The position numbers and the translations under genes were made by a program. The notes under the pieces were generated by a model, which saw only the letters and a program-made list of their open reading frames with translations, had not been told where the DNA came from and made no database searches. DNA of 64,000 nucleotides from Trissonchulus latispiculum (lineage: Eukaryota > Nematoda > Enoplea > Enoplida > Ironidae): the NCBI GenBank assembly GCA_030248195.1, contig JASAND010030439.1:42035-106034 (forward strand), written 5' to 3'. Numbering within the stretch: the stretch's first letter is position 1; the number at the start of each line of letters is the position of its first letter. This document shows positions 54,480 through 64,000 of the stretch, one piece after another.

Positions 54480-55545
54480 ATGACACACAGCCGCGATTAA
54501 TAGTGTGATACTCGATTGCTGTGGGAACGAGTTCAGGTCGTGTGTCCGGATGATCCTTCTTACCAGGTGTCCAATCAGCCGGACACTTTCGAACCGAACC
54601 TCCATACCCCAGGAAGTAGATAATCTTATTGCGTGAACAAATAGGCTTTCATCTTGGTGATATCGTTCTGTTAGGAAGTACAGGACTCCAGCTGTGCGAG
54701 GTCCAGTTCAACTCATCGAACACGTCTACTCGTACAGCTGTGGAACACCGGCCTCTTAGTTTCAATTCCATGGGTCAGACGTACATACGGAGTATCAACT
54801 GTTCAAACAGGACAGCTTCGGAAAAGGAATCATTTGATGTTGCAAAGGAAACTTCAGTCCTTTGTACCTATAACGAAGTTGGAAATTGTACAAATTCCAA
54901 CGAGAGAGCGCTACCGTAAAGAAAGCGACCAAGACAGCAGCAAAACCATTCGTCGGATGAATCAAGTGACTTGAAACGACTGTCCTTATCCGGTAGTATT
55001 AACAAAGAAAGCTGTGTTTGTGCTGAAGACGGCGGTATCTCAACCACGGATGCGCGCGCAATGTGTATAATCTTGATCCGTCACCTAAACCATTACCTTT
55101 AGTGAGAACCAGACATCCAGTATTTGTTTGAACGGAGAATCTGAGAGCTGCCAAATTGATGTCACTCATTCTAATCAAAACAATGCTTATTATTCCGGGG
55201 ATGATACTGAGAGTAGTGGGTACAGTCGAACATGCAATCGCGTGGTGACAAGAAGTTACAGACAACGTGTTCTGACTACAACAGGTAGAGCGAACAGATC
55301 TCGTCAGGCTTTTAGTGAGTCAGGCAAAACTGCAAACAAAGCAAGGAATGTACAGAATACTTCTGCTTCGAAAAATTGGATCGATGATGAAACAGAAGAA
55401 ACGTTGCAGGAAGACTGTCCTCAAAATGTCAATAGAGCGAAAGTAACAGGAGGAAAACCAACGGTTACCGAAACAATGCCATTAAATTCTACAAACGAGC
55501 TTTCAAACTACCCAGGCACTGCTGCTACAAGTTCTAACTAATGTT
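54480..55545 (+). pseudogene. Right-arm copy: kinase fragment plus Ser/Asn-rich frames, decayed
   Basis: 54490-54614 repeats the helix-C part of the kinase-like sequence with a frameshift (GTGGGAACGAG instead of GTGGGACGAG). 54629-54919 is exon A and 55128-55541 most of exon B of the left-arm gene model. The acceptor AACAG is changed to AACGG here and the 3' end of exon B is replaced by unrelated sequence at about 55540. The copy therefore looks non-functional, though still very similar. Confidence 0.55.
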
Positions 55546-55557
55546 CTAACGTTCTAA

Positions 55558-56292
55558 GGATACGTTACTACAGCAGTAAGACTCGTTAACCAGAACGGGC
55601 TGTGGGACGAGTTCAGGTCATGTGTCCGGATGATCCCTCTTACCAGGTGTCCAATCAGCCGGACACTTTCGAACCGAACCCCCATACCCCAGGAAGTAGA
55701 TAATCTAGCTGAACTTGAGAATGAACCAGGGGTCCTGATTCCCGAGTTTATTGCGTTCAGCAAGGAAGCGGTGCAGGTGGATTCAAGGGTACATGTGCTG
55801 CTGGTATACGACAGGGCTTCCCACGATGAGGCTTCGTTGGGAAAGTATGTACCCGATCATGGACCCCTGTCTGAAACTGACGGAAAAATTATTTTTGTTC
55901 AGCTGTATCTTACCTATGAAAGCCTATTCAAAAATTACAGGATTGTTCTAAGGAACATTTCCCCGGGTCACATCATGTTTTATCCGAAATCCAAGATACC
56001 TCGACATTTTCGATTTAATGACATGGTCAAGGTGGAGAAAAGGTCAGAACTGGAGGACATTCCAAAGGGGAATTCCTCTGTGGGATTTACTCCTCCTGAA
56101 TATGTTAATGATTTAACTTTACCTGCTGGAAAGCTGGTCTCCTACCAGCTCGGCCAGCTGCTGTATGTTATGGTGGTTGGCCGTCTTTTCTGTGGGGAGG
56201 AAAATTTACCTCTTCACATTTCTTTTGCCATGCGGAAATTTATCCGATCTTGTCTCCGCATCAACCTAAGAATCAAATTTAGAAACATTTGA
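55558..56292 (+). CDS. Pseudokinase-like protein, C-lobe intact frame
   Basis: Open from 55558 (first ATG 55630; 220 codons from there). Numbering from 55630: hinge-like VHVLLVYDR 54-62; helix E 79-103; catalytic-loop position IVLRNISPGHIMF 105-117, where kinases have H/Y-R-D-x-K-P-x-N; FRFND 127-131 instead of DFG; TPPE 154-157 for APE; LVSYQLGQLLYVMVVG 169-184 for helix F; FIRSCLRINLR 204-214 for the terminal CLxxDPxxR. Order and spacing fit a protein-kinase fold, but the catalytic Asp, metal-binding Asp and VAIK Lys are absent, so phosphotransfer is unlikely. 55558-55706 duplicates the helix-C part seen at 54490 and 52640-52790. The N-terminus (glycine loop) is missing here. Possibly one exon of a scaffold-type pseudokinase. 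Confidence 0.6.
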   Translation, partial: GYVTTAVRLVNQNGLWDEFRSCVRMIPLTRCPISRTLSNRTPIPQEVDNLAELENEPGVLIPEFIAFSKEAVQVDSRVHVLLVYDRASHDEASLGKYVPDHGPLSETDGKIIFVQLYLTYESLFKNYRIVLRNISPGHIMFYPKSKIPRHFRFNDMVKVEKRSELEDIPKGNSSVGFTPPEYVNDLTLPAGKLVSYQLGQLLYVMVVGRLFCGEENLPLHISFAMRKFIRSCLRINLRIKFRNI

Positions 56293-56426
56293 AAGTCTGC
56301 TTACTTAAAGAATGCTATGAAACTTACCATGACTTTTTAAAGCGGACAAAATGTATTGTTGTAGATGGATTTGCTACAATGTGCTGCTAATGATGCATTC
56401 ACATCTACTGAAGGATTAATTACATA

Positions 56427-56694
56427 GGTTAGATGTTCACAGGATAAGCTTCTTGATAGCGATGAGCTTCGAAATCTAAAAGCACTTGTGGTTCTATATT
56501 TCAAGTACCATCACTCCAAGTATGAATTTTTGAACGAGAAGCTCGCAAAAGAAAAGATTCTTCTGTCAAAAGATGCCGAGTCTCAACAGACTAAAATTAA
56601 CAGTGTCTCTGAAATGGATATTGGGAGGGGACAAATACATGTGTATGTGTTGTTTACTATCAAAACCTTCCCGTCAGCACGTAGTCCAAAGTAA
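56427..56694 (+). CDS. Exon-like helical frame downstream of the pseudokinase
   Basis: After an ATTAATTACATAG acceptor the frame is open to TAA at about 56694 (DSDELRNLKALVVLYF, then EKLAKEKILLSKDAES). It is predicted helical, possibly coiled coil. It could be the next exon of the gene at 55558-56292; no clear donor links them. Confidence 0.35.
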
Positions 56695-56699
56695 CCATA

Positions 56700-57025
56700 A
56701 TGTATCGGCACACATGAAAACGCATACATTATGTGCAACTTGTAATGGGTACCAGACAAAACATGATATTAAATGCCAGGCTGCTAAGTATAAACGCTTA
56801 ATCCAGAATTGCTTCCGCACATTGAATTGTTGTATGATAATAGTTACTTATTCTTCTTGTACTATAACTAACTACTACTAATTCTTGTACTAAAACAGAT
56901 CCAAGTTGCTGTGCCGTTGATTGCTTGCACTGGCCTCTGCTAATAGGATGTTGCACTCATGGTTTATCCTGTAAACATTATGTGGACATGTTTCGTTGTG
57001 GAATATACTAATCAAATAAGCGCTT
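56700..57025. other. No identifiable feature
   Basis: A 102-codon frame (56573-56881) overlaps the called exon and is Cys/His-rich only in parts; not called. Confidence 0.35.
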
Positions 57026-57029
57026 CCAT

Positions 57030-57341
57030 TTAGTGTTTGTGTTTCTGATTTCTTTTGTGTCTTGTTTGCCTGCACCGTCTGCAGAAATTTTCATCCTTAA
57101 GAAACTCTAGAAAATCGTGAAGTCGAAGCGGTCGACCTTGCTTTAAACCTTCTGGAGTCACTACATATTCAATCAGATCCACAAAATTTGAAATTTCTTT
57201 TTCTTCGTCTCCAGTAATAACCAAATTACCGTTCTCGGCAACTTTTGCTTTCCCTTGAATGGATTTCAGTAATAACTTGGCTTTGGATTTCCCCACTTTC
57301 GGTATATAGTCAAGAACCCAGACCAAAGTTTCTTCAGACTG
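57030..57341 (-). CDS. Exon-like frame, unknown protein
   Basis: A CATTTTGTCAG acceptor on the minus strand at about 57342-57352 is followed by 104 open codons: ETLVWVLDYIPKVGKSKAK, an acidic KEISNFVDLIEYVVTP, GRPLRLHDFLEFLKD, and a Cys/Arg/Lys-rich end. Codon-like composition and a good acceptor support an exon. No family recognised. Confidence 0.4.
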   Translation of the reverse strand, partial: QSEETLVWVLDYIPKVGKSKAKLLLKSIQGKAKVAENGNLVITGDEEKEISNFVDLIEYVVTPEGLKQGRPLRLHDFLEFLKDENFCRRCRQTRHKRNQKHKH

Positions 57342-57515
57342 ACAAAATGATGTTATTTCTTGTTTCTTTCTTATCCGAATTCAAAATTTAAAATTCCTTC
57401 TACAAATTCTGACTGTATTCCGGGTAGCAGTGACTCGTTTACAAGAGCGTATCGGTTCATTGCAGCACAGGTAATACCAGTCGCACCAGGTGCTGAAGAA
57501 GTCGTGGCTATTTAA

Positions 57516-58505
57516 GGTACTGGTTTCCTTTCGCGTATTTTTGACTCATACGGCTTTAATCCTTTACGTAAATGGCTAAAACTTACGAAATAACCTATTT
57601 CCGTGCTCTTTAACATTCTGGGACCAGTCCCGTATTTTTAGGTCAAAAGATTCCCTCAGGTTCCCAGTAAATAGACAAGACACGGGATTGGGTGCTATGG
57701 CTGGAAAGAGGACACGAAAACAAACATTTTTGCTCTTACAACTTTTGAGCTGTCTCCAGTGATTAAGTCGGTATAAGCAAAAAACTGTTTTTAGGGTCAA
57801 AAAATGACCATTTTTGAGGAAATCAGTTTTTTCAAAATTACTGCCACATGTTAAGGCCAAAGTTGGCTTATTTATACTCAATCGATACAGCTTCCAAATG
57901 CCCATTTTATGAATGCCTACTAGCCGGAATTCATTGCTTTCAGCTGGAAATATATCCGAAAAACCATTTTGGCAAAACTGCGAATATTTTGTTTCGAACA
58001 TCGATTTCTCAAAAACTACTCGACAGATTCCGGAGATTTATGGCAAATTCGAAATTCGCACTTCTGCGGAGGGGCGTTTTTCTTGGTTTGGGCTAAAACG
58101 TATTGAGTAGCAAGAAAACTCAATACGAACTTGCGAAATTTCGTGTCATCGCACATTTGCCGGATTTTCTGGAGTATTGAGACTTGTTGAGCCAAATCCA
58201 AAAAAAACGTCCCTCGGCCCATATGTCCTTCATATCGTGGCACATAAAGAACTTTTGGCCGATTCTTCAGTTTTGAGAAATCGATGTTCAAAGATTTTCG
58301 GTCTATATTCTTCATGTTAGATGTCAGCATGTCAAACAATTAATCGAATTTTTTGATACTTTTGCCAGTTTCGTAAGCTCAGGTGAATGTACAGAGAATA
58401 AGCTTTAAAATGATGTATAAAGCTCTTTCCAACTCCAAAACTTGCGAAAGATATAGTGGTTCAAAAAATTACTAAAAAAGCACTGCATAAAAGGAAACCA
58501 GCACC
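57516..58505. mobile_element. R1 element, full copy (990 bp), TTAA-flanked
   Basis: Inverted ends GGTACTGGTTTCC and GGAAACCAGCACC, bordered by TTAA at 57512-57515 and 58506-58509. The body is homologous to 26992-27939 in inverted orientation. A 141-codon minus frame (57576-58001) parallels the 113-codon frame of that copy. Confidence 0.75.
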
Positions 58506-58509
58506 TTAA

Positions 58510-58995
58510 GCAGGATAGCCTGCTTCTTTCGAGTGCTGACTGTCAGAGATGCCAACTGTTTAATCAATAGTCTATAAGACTTCAGCTTCTTTATCTGGGA
58601 GGGTTTCAATGGGCAGGTTCCAAACTATTTCTGTGACGCAATCAAAGAAAGAGTCTGGCCCGTCAGCAATTATTAGCCTAACCTAAGTTTAAACAGTTGA
58701 AAGAAGAGGGCGTTTTAAAACTATACCAATAACACGCTATAGTTTATGGTGATTGGCAGTCTCATATGTGGACTAGTTAAGCGATTTGCTCTACACCCTT
58801 GATGTTCAGGAAATTGAAATATGTTGGAAGACGATCATGCGTCGGATAATTTGCCCCTATGAGACCTTCAGGTCGACGCCCTTAGTTTGATTTTACGGCT
58901 TGCACAGTTCAAGAAATGATGGATTATTTGATTTCTGCAGAAATGTCAAGTTTTTGACGCCAAAACAAGAAAATCGGCTATATCGCACGCTAGAA
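58510..58995. other. No identifiable feature
   Basis: Unique sequence between the R1 element and the large palindrome. Confidence 0.4.
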
Positions 58996-59277
58996 AAAAG
59001 CTAGAATGTTGCTTTAAAAAGCAAAAATATGAAGCTCAACGAGATCTTTCGAATGAATATAGTCATAAACTATATAGCTGCAGCCAAATTTTCAGAAATT
59101 GGGGAAACCGCCCTGACCGGAGACGTCGAATTTTTGAATCGGGATTGCGCGGAAGGTGTTAGAAGGCTAAAAGAACGTATTTAGGAAAGTTTAGTCAAAT
59201 TTCATCTTGATTTACGGCGCCAACCAACAATATGAGCCCAAAAGTCATCACCACCTTACGCTAGAGAATTCGCCGAA

Positions 59278-59812
59278 AACCCATTGTAACAAAACTGCGA
59301 TTATTTTGTTTTGAACATCAATTTCTCAAATACTATCCAATAGATTCGCGTAATTTTTGGCAGAATGAAAATTCGCACTATTGCGGAGGGGCATTTTTCT
59401 CGGTTTGAGACAAAACTTCTCCAGTTGCGAGAAAACTAAATACAAAGTTGCGAAATTTTGTGTCATTGCACATTTGCCGGATTTTTTGGAGTATTGAGTC
59501 GTATTGAGCCAAATCCAAAAAATGTCCCTCGGTCCACGTGCCCTTCATATCATGGCACAAGAAAAAATTTTGGCCGAATCCACAGTTTTGAGCAATCGAT
59601 GTTCAAATCTTTTTGGTCTATATTCAGCGTGTCAGATGTCAGCATGTCAGAAAATGTTTGCAATTTTTTGCTAATTTTGCTAGTTTCGTAAGCTCATATG
59701 AAGTGCAGAGAATGATGGATAAAGCTCTTTCCAACTCCCAAGATTACGAAAGTTATAGCGCTTCAGAGCAATCACCAAAAGTAACTGCACAAAAGGATAC
59801 CAGCACCTAAAA
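59278..59812. repeat. Truncated R1-related repeat, left arm
   Basis: Matches the R1 body (CAATTTCTCAAATACTATCC, CACATTTGCCGGATTTTTTGG, CTCTTTCCAACTCC) and ends GGATACCAGCACC without TTAA. The arm partner is 63152-63700. Confidence 0.65.
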
Positions 59813-59901
59813 GCGCATCTGAGTGCACTGCTGTTGTTGCTGTTCTACAACTTCTACTGCTGAAATTTGAAAGCACGAACTAATTTTAATTGATTAAAAT
59901 A

Positions 59902-60540
59902 TTGGGTCTTTCCCATTATCCCCCCCATAGCTCGGAAGAAGTACCGAAGAAGCACAATTTGACTGATTGAGATGTCTCAAAATTGGTGGAGGTAGGTTTT
60001 CGGACCTGTTGATTTTCAAAAATGCAAATTTTTAAAATTTTAAAAATTTTTTAAAAATTTTAAATTTTATTTTGGTAAGCGGGAACCAAGGGGAACCGGA
60101 AAAATTTTTGAAAACATTTTGCTGAAAACAAGCGTACAGGGATTTTTCTGGGAAGCTGATCACGAATCTGAAATCGGTTTTTCGATTCAGCCTTTCATAG
60201 CTAGTATAGGCTTGCGTCTTAAGCTTAAGATGCAAGCTTATCCTAAGCTAACGAAAAGCTGAATCGAAAACCGATTTCAGATTCGTGATCAGCTTCCCAG
60301 AAAATCCCGTACGCTTGTTTTTCAGCAAAATGTTTTTCAAAAAATTTTCGGTTCCCCTTGGTCCCCCTCACAAAACTAAAAATTTTAAAATTTAAAATTT
60401 TTTTTTTAATTTTAAAATTTTCGCATTTTTGAAATCAGAAAATCCGAAACCTACCTCCACCAAATTTCAACTCAATCAGTCAAATTGTGCTTCTTCGTAC
60501 TTCTTCAGAGCTATGGTGGGGGATAATGGGAAAGACCCAA
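59902..60540. mobile_element. FB element (TTCCC subtype), left palindrome arm
   Basis: 639 bp with ends TTGGGTCTTTCCCATTATCC and complement, AT-rich inner arms, and the central GATTCAGCC...GCTGAATC hairpin. The frame at 60032-60235 is an artefact of the arm. Partner: 62412-63061. Confidence 0.85.
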
Positions 60541-61097
60541 CATTTAGTGCGCAAAATGAAGAATATATTTCAATTAATTTTACATTGATTAGTGCTTTGA
60601 AGTTTTATGTTTCTTAAAGATTTCACTGACTGGTCCCCCATTTGCATTAAACCCATATTATGTACCACAAAACAGGCTCGGATGTTTTCTATTGGAATAG
60701 TCGTCCTAACGCATACACTGGGCGCCCTAACGCACCATGTTCGAAAATTGGAAAAAGTGCAAGCCCTAACGCAACAGGCTCCCTAACGCATTACAACGTT
60801 GCTCCCCTACTTATTAACAGATACATAGGCGCGTCTTGTCGTGTCCAGTTAAAGGCAATCCGTGCGATTGGTCACTCAGAGTAACTTAAAAGATTTATAA
60901 CACCTTTGCTGGAAATAATTAGGCTGTTGTTTTCTGGATTCTGATCTTACAAAAGGGAGCCATGCATAAAATTCTTTTCAAGCAGTCATTGTCAACGAAT
61001 CACTTATGATTACACATTAAGGGAAAAAGAATGAGTGAGAGAAAGGGAAAGAAAACACAGGACACGTTGTGAACTTATTAAACTTATAAGCAGTACT

Positions 61098-61852
61098 CTT
61101 TTGTATTAATTCATTAAAGATGCGTAAATTTCTTAACATTAACGATAGAGCGTTCGGCGAATAAATGTTGAACATTTACCGTAAAAGTTTTCAACCCAAT
61201 CTCAACCCGGGTTGAGATGCTTGATAACATCGGCCCCTGGTGACACCCCTCCAACCCCCGCCCACTAAGCACATGCATGATCGTGAGATAAAATCATTCG
61301 TTTTGTGTAGTGCTACTACAATTATGGATTTTTTAGAGCAAACGTAAACACGTTAGGAAAATGCGGATTTATCTCAATACGCCGCTGAGTTAATTCCGTA
61401 TCTTAAAGCAGCAAGGTTATGGATCAGTCTTATCCTTCATGCCGAAACATAATTCTGTAAGGTACGGATTAATGACTTGAATGAGTTGAGACTTCGTTTA
61501 GACACAAAACCTTCATGTTTATTACCTGCTTCAACCTCCCCGGCCATTTGGACATGTCCGCACAGTTTGTTTTTTCAGCTTGTTAGCCAGCGAATGTCTT
61601 GGGGTTGTTGACATAGCTAAATAGCTAAATATCCCTAAAAAATTTGAACTGACTGGCTCAGCAGGGCCTGACGCACAAAATCTGGTGGCGGTCAGGAGAA
61701 TTTGAATTAACTTTAATTTTAAATTTTAATAATTATAACCGTAATAATAATAACAATTTGTTTGGGCGCGGGGGGGGATCCCGGGGGGCGGGGGGCGTGG
61801 CCACCCCTCCCCCCCCCCCGCGGTTCGAAGGTAGGAAGAATTAAGGAAAGTA
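61098..61852. other. Palindrome centre: unique, with GC-rich tract
   Basis: Contains a perfect 18-bp palindrome TCTCAACCCGGGTTGAGA (61200-61217) and a G-run/C-run tract (about 61764-61822) that could form a hairpin or G-quadruplex. No gene seen. Confidence 0.6.
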
Positions 61853-62411
61853 TACTGCTTATAAGTTTGGGCTGTCACAACGTGTCCTGTGTTTTCTTTC
61901 CCTTTCTCTCCTCATTCTTTTTTTCCTTAATGTAATCATAAGTGGTTAAATTTGACAATGACTGTGAAAATTTTAACAGCGGCTCCCTTTTGTGGGAATC
62001 AGAATCCAGAAAACAACAACCTAATTATTTCCAGCAAAGGTGTTATAAATCTTTTAAGTTACTCTGAGTGACCAATCGCACGGATTGCCTTTAACTGGAC
62101 ACGACAAGACGCGCCTATGTATCTGTTAATAAGTAGGGCAACGTTTGTATTGCGTTAGGGAGCCTGTTGCGTTAGGGCAATTTTTTCCAATTTTCGAACA
62201 TGGTGCGTTAGGGCGCCCAGTGTGCGTTGGGACGACTATTCCAATAGAAAACATCCGAAGCCTGTTTCGTAGTACATAATATACAGTTTAATGCAAATAG
62301 AGGGGACCAGTCAGTGAAATCTTTAAAGAAATTTTCATAAAACTTTAAAAAACACTAATCAATGTAAATTAATTGAAATATATTATTTATTTTTACGCGC
62401 CACTACATGTT

Positions 62412-63061
62412 TTGGGTCTTTCCCATTATCTCACCATATATTCTGAAGAAGTACCGAAGAAGCACAATTTGACTGATTGAGTTGAAATTTGGTGGAGGTA
62501 GGCTTTTGGACCCGTTGATTTCAAAAATGCGAAAATTTTTAAAATTAAAAAAAAAATTTTAAATTTTAAAATTTTAGTTTGGTAAAGGGGTTGGGACCAA
62601 GGGGAACCGAAAAATTTTTTGAAAAATATTTTGCTGAAAATAATAAAAAATAGGATTTTTTCGGAAGTTGATTTTTAACCCGGTTTTCTTTTTTTCGATT
62701 CAGCTTTTCGTTAGCTTAGGATAAGCTTGCATCTTAAGCTTAAAACTTTAGCCTATATTAACCTAACGAAAGGCTGGAATCGAAAAACCGATTTCAGATT
62801 CGTGATCAGCTTCCCAGAAAATCCCTGTACGCTTGTTTTCAAAAAAAATGTTTTTTAAAAATTTTTCGGTTCCCCTTGGTCCCCCCTTACCAAACTAAAA
62901 TTTTAAAATTTTTAAAAAATTTTCAAAATTTTAAAATTTTTGCATTTTTGGAATCAGCATGTCCGAATTTTTCACCTCCACCAATTTTCAGTCTCAACTG
63001 GTCAAATTGTGCTTTCTCGGTACTTCTTCCGAGCTATGGGGGGATAATTGGAAAGACCCAA
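62412..63061. mobile_element. FB element (TTCCC subtype), right palindrome arm
   Basis: 650 bp, same ends and core as 59902-60540, at the mirror position in the other arm (both flanked by the same TAAAATA). Slightly more decayed at the centre. Confidence 0.85.
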
Positions 63062-63151
63062 TATTTTAACTGACTAAAATTATTTCGTATTTTTAAATTT
63101 CAGCAGTAGAAGTTGTAGAACAGCAACAACAGCAGTGCACTCAGATGCGCT

Positions 63152-63700
63152 TTTAGGTGCTGGTATCCTTTTGTGCAGTGCTTTTGTGGTGATTTTTCGA
63201 AGCGCTATAACTTTCGCAAATCTTCCTGGTAGGAAAGAGTTTTATACATCATTCTCTGCACATTCATATGAGCTTACGAAACTAGCAAAATTAGCAAAAA
63301 ATGCAAACATTTTCTGATATGCTGACATCTGACACGCTGAATATAGACCAAAAAGATTTGAACATCGATTGCTCAAAACTGTGGATTCGGCCAAAATTTT
63401 TTCTTGTGCCATGATATGGGGTTTTTTTTTTTTTTTTTTTTTTTTTGGGATTTGGCTCAACAAGACTCAATACTCCAGAAAATCCGGCAAATGTGCAATG
63501 ACACAAAATTTCGCAACTTTGTATTCAGTTTTCTCGCAACTGGGAGAAGTTTTATCTCAAACCGAAAAAAATGCCCCTCCGCAATAGTGCGAATTTTCAT
63601 TCTGCCAAAAATCACGCGAATCTATTTGATAGTATTTGAGAAATCGATGTTCAAAAACAAAATAATAGCAGTTTTGTTAAAAATGGGTTTTTTGCCAATT
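63152..63700. repeat. Truncated R1-related repeat, right arm
   Basis: Mirror of 59278-59812, beginning AGGTGCTGGTATCCTTTTG. It contains a T-run of about 24 bp at 63423-63446 where the left arm reads TGTCCCTCGGTCCACGTG. Confidence 0.65.
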
Positions 63701-64000
63701 CTCGAGCCGGGGAGGTGGTGATTACTTTTTGGCTTATATTGTTGGTTGGCGCCGTAAATCAAGATGAAATTTGACTAAACTTTCCTAAATACGTTCTTTT
63801 AGCGTTCTAACACCTTCCGCGCAATCCCGATTCAAAAATTAGACGTCCCCGGTCAGGGCGGTTTTCTCAATTTCTGAAAACTTGGCTGCAGCTATACAGT
63901 TTATGACTATATTCATTCGAAAGATCTCGTTGAGCTTCATATTTTTGCTTTTTAAAGCAACATTCTAGCTGTAGCTAAATACGTAACTGAACGAAGTACA

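Larger units (their letters stand above)
58999..63970. repeat. ~5 kb imperfect palindrome
   Basis: The left arm 58999-61097 is the reverse complement of 61853-63970; the outer ends read AGCTAGAATGTTGC and its complement. Arms differ by scattered substitutions, indels and a T-run (63423-63446), so they are not a simple assembly echo. From outside in, each arm holds a truncated R1-related repeat, FB element, unique AT-rich sequence, (CCTAACGCA)-type short repeats (60705-60795; 62155-62230) and a purine/pyrimidine-rich inner end. The ~755 bp centre has no reading frame. Confidence 0.9.

Noticed and set aside
54414..54605. Minus-strand frame opposite the kinase helix-C segment (also 52659-52862 plus, 55554-55763 minus)
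   Set aside because: Shadow of the kinase-like reading frame, recurring only because the segment is triplicated.
63242..63721. Lys-rich or Phe-rich proteins around 63430
   Set aside because: Produced by the ~24 bp T-run; the mirrored arm has no such run.
58999..63970. Large palindrome as a missed-adapter or amplification artefact
   Set aside because: Arms differ by many substitutions, indels and a T-run and are separated by a 755 bp unique centre, unlike an echo of one molecule; not fully excluded without reads.

Overview
The window looks like nuclear DNA from an AT-rich, repeat-dominated eukaryote, most likely an invertebrate animal. The evidence is exon-like segments with AG acceptors and GT donors, RNA polymerase III A/B boxes, an LTR retroelement whose primer site matches initiator-Met tRNA, MITE-like elements, a higher-order satellite, and almost no long reading frames. 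I cannot name the species. No bacterial operon, CRISPR array or rRNA gene is present. Almost everything is mobile or repetitive DNA, and the dominant theme is inverted duplication at every scale, from about 160 bp hairpins to multi-kilobase palindromes.

Layout. 1-1780: a DNA transposon with ~200 bp inverted ends, invaded by a second element with poly-G/poly-C ends. 2.2-2.9 kb: a broken gene remnant carrying a repeat insertion. 3.4-6.1 kb: an AAAGCAC-type repeat, an old palindrome and a tRNA-derived SINE cluster. 7.8-15.5 kb: a satellite with a ~1.37 kb higher-order unit, each unit holding six ~184 bp monomers plus a 9-bp-periodic minisatellite. 17.5-22 kb and 38-42.3 kb: arms of a ~4.3 kb inverted duplication containing a foldback unit and two gene-like segments. 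Its spacer holds a hairpin MITE, a tRNA-like gene and a 13.5 kb LTR retroelement (24024-37493, minus strand).

The LTR element has near-identical LTRs, a 4-bp target duplication, a primer-binding site, a polypurine tract and an intact 724-codon gag, but no recognisable pol in its 8.2 kb remainder. Its leader carries seven GCGC-N7/8-GCGC mini-hairpins. It is best read as a young, gag-only element that would need reverse transcriptase and integrase supplied in trans.

44.8-46.4 kb: three copies of a 7-bp-TSD MITE, two as a head-to-tail dimer within one target duplication. 48-51.5 kb: foldback elements, one interrupted by a small AAC-tailed retroposon. 51.6-56.7 kb: a duplicated, inverted locus for a pseudokinase-like protein (kinase fold motifs visible, catalytic residues replaced) with exon-like companion segments. 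57-64 kb: a TTAA-flanked repeat element, then a 5 kb imperfect palindrome (58999-63970) whose two arms each contain the same foldback element.
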